Assembly (NCBI GenBank): GCA_020848055.1
Contig: JADLBB010000093.1
Location: 1-5,710 of the forward strand
Origin: Chloroflexota bacterium
Lineage (GTDB): Bacteria; Chloroflexota; Limnocylindria; QHBO01
Direction: 5' to 3'
Length of the DNA: 5,710 nucleotides
Shown here: positions 5,445 to 5,710 of the stretch, piece by piece
Layout of the letters: each line of letters begins with the position of its first letter
Position numbering within the stretch: position 1 is the stretch's first letter
Notes under the pieces: model-generated
What the model saw: only the letters and a program-made list of their open reading frames with translations
Database searches by the model: none
What the model was told of the DNA's origin: nothing
Made by a program: the position numbers and the translations under genes

Positions 5445-5710
5445 TCACCCGGCGCGCGCTCTGTACAACGGCGATGGTCGTCGTCACGATCGCCATCGGC
5501 GCGCCGCCGTCACCAGCCAGGGCGACGATCGGCATCGGTTATTCACTGGCCGTCAGCCCGATGACAGCCGTGGCCGAGGTCGTGACCGACTTCACCGTGA
5601 CGGTGACGAACACCACCGGCCCCGACAAGCTGGGGTGCGTCGAGGTCACGGTGCCCAACACCTACGAGATCGTGTCGGTCAGCGATTCGGTGTCATCCTC
5701 GGCCGGCCGC
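5432..5710 (+). CDS. secreted beta-rich protein, 3' end beyond window
   Basis: Ninety-three residues are visible and the frame is open to the right edge. It starts MGGVITRRALCTTAMVVV: a basic n-region with R7-R8, a hydrophobic core (about 13-24), and a likely signal-peptidase site after A29-R-A31. The TRRAL segment is only a loose match to a Tat motif, so Sec export is the simpler reading. The mature part starts TIGIGYSLAVSPMTAVAEVV and continues with alternating hydrophobic and Thr/Val residues (DFTVTVTNTTGPDKLGCVEVTVP). This resembles the Ig-like beta-sandwich repeats of bacterial extracellular proteins (DUF11/CARDB style); the exact family is not recognisable from this fragment. The start is well supported by TGGAGG upstream. 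It overlaps the c-di-GMP gene by 13 bases in another frame, so both are probably on one transcript. Adhesin or matrix roles are possible but inferred only from context. Confidence 0.72.
   Translation, partial: MGGVITRRALCTTAMVVVTIAIGAPPSPARATIGIGYSLAVSPMTAVAEVVTDFTVTVTNTTGPDKLGCVEVTVPNTYEIVSVSDSVSSSAGR

Overview
This is a GC-rich bacterial window, with G or C at most third codon positions. It holds a lipoate-synthesis cluster on the minus strand and, divergent from it, a cyclic-di-GMP signalling gene on the plus strand. High GC, the SD-led starts and the protein style fit an actinomycete-like or Chloroflexota-like genome, but nothing here fixes the phylum.

Layout, left to right. Positions 1-268 (minus) are the 5' part of a UlaG/UPF0173-type metallo-beta-lactamase-fold hydrolase, with its own Shine-Dalgarno (SD) and running off the left edge. 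Positions 269-515 are non-coding and hold two oppositely oriented copies of a short dispersed repeat. From 3380 down to 516 lies a minus-strand operon: lipA (lipoyl synthase), a possible small ORF that exactly fills the lipA-lipB gap, lipB (octanoyltransferase), and a glyoxalase-II-like metallo-hydrolase. Each junction is a 4-base start/stop overlap if the small ORF is accepted and the longest starts are used. The gap also carries six tandem 18-bp units and a third copy of the dispersed repeat. Positions 3381-3605 form the divergent control region. Positions 3606-5444 (plus) encode a membrane sensor with GGDEF and HD-GYP domains, whose two signature motifs are GPDEF and GYL. Position 5432 to the right edge is the start of a secreted beta-rich protein that overlaps the sensor gene by 13 bases behind a strong SD.

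How the genes work together. LipB moves octanoate from acyl carrier protein to the lipoyl domains of 2-oxoacid dehydrogenases and the glycine-cleavage H protein, and LipA then inserts two sulfurs. The glyoxalase-II-like enzyme is probably a co-translated thioester or small-molecule hydrolase. The divergent pair suggests a c-di-GMP enzyme translationally coupled to an exported surface or extracellular protein. No mobile element, CRISPR array, tRNA or rRNA was seen. The least explained items are the lipA-lipB gap, the dispersed repeat, and the doubly altered c-di-GMP motifs.
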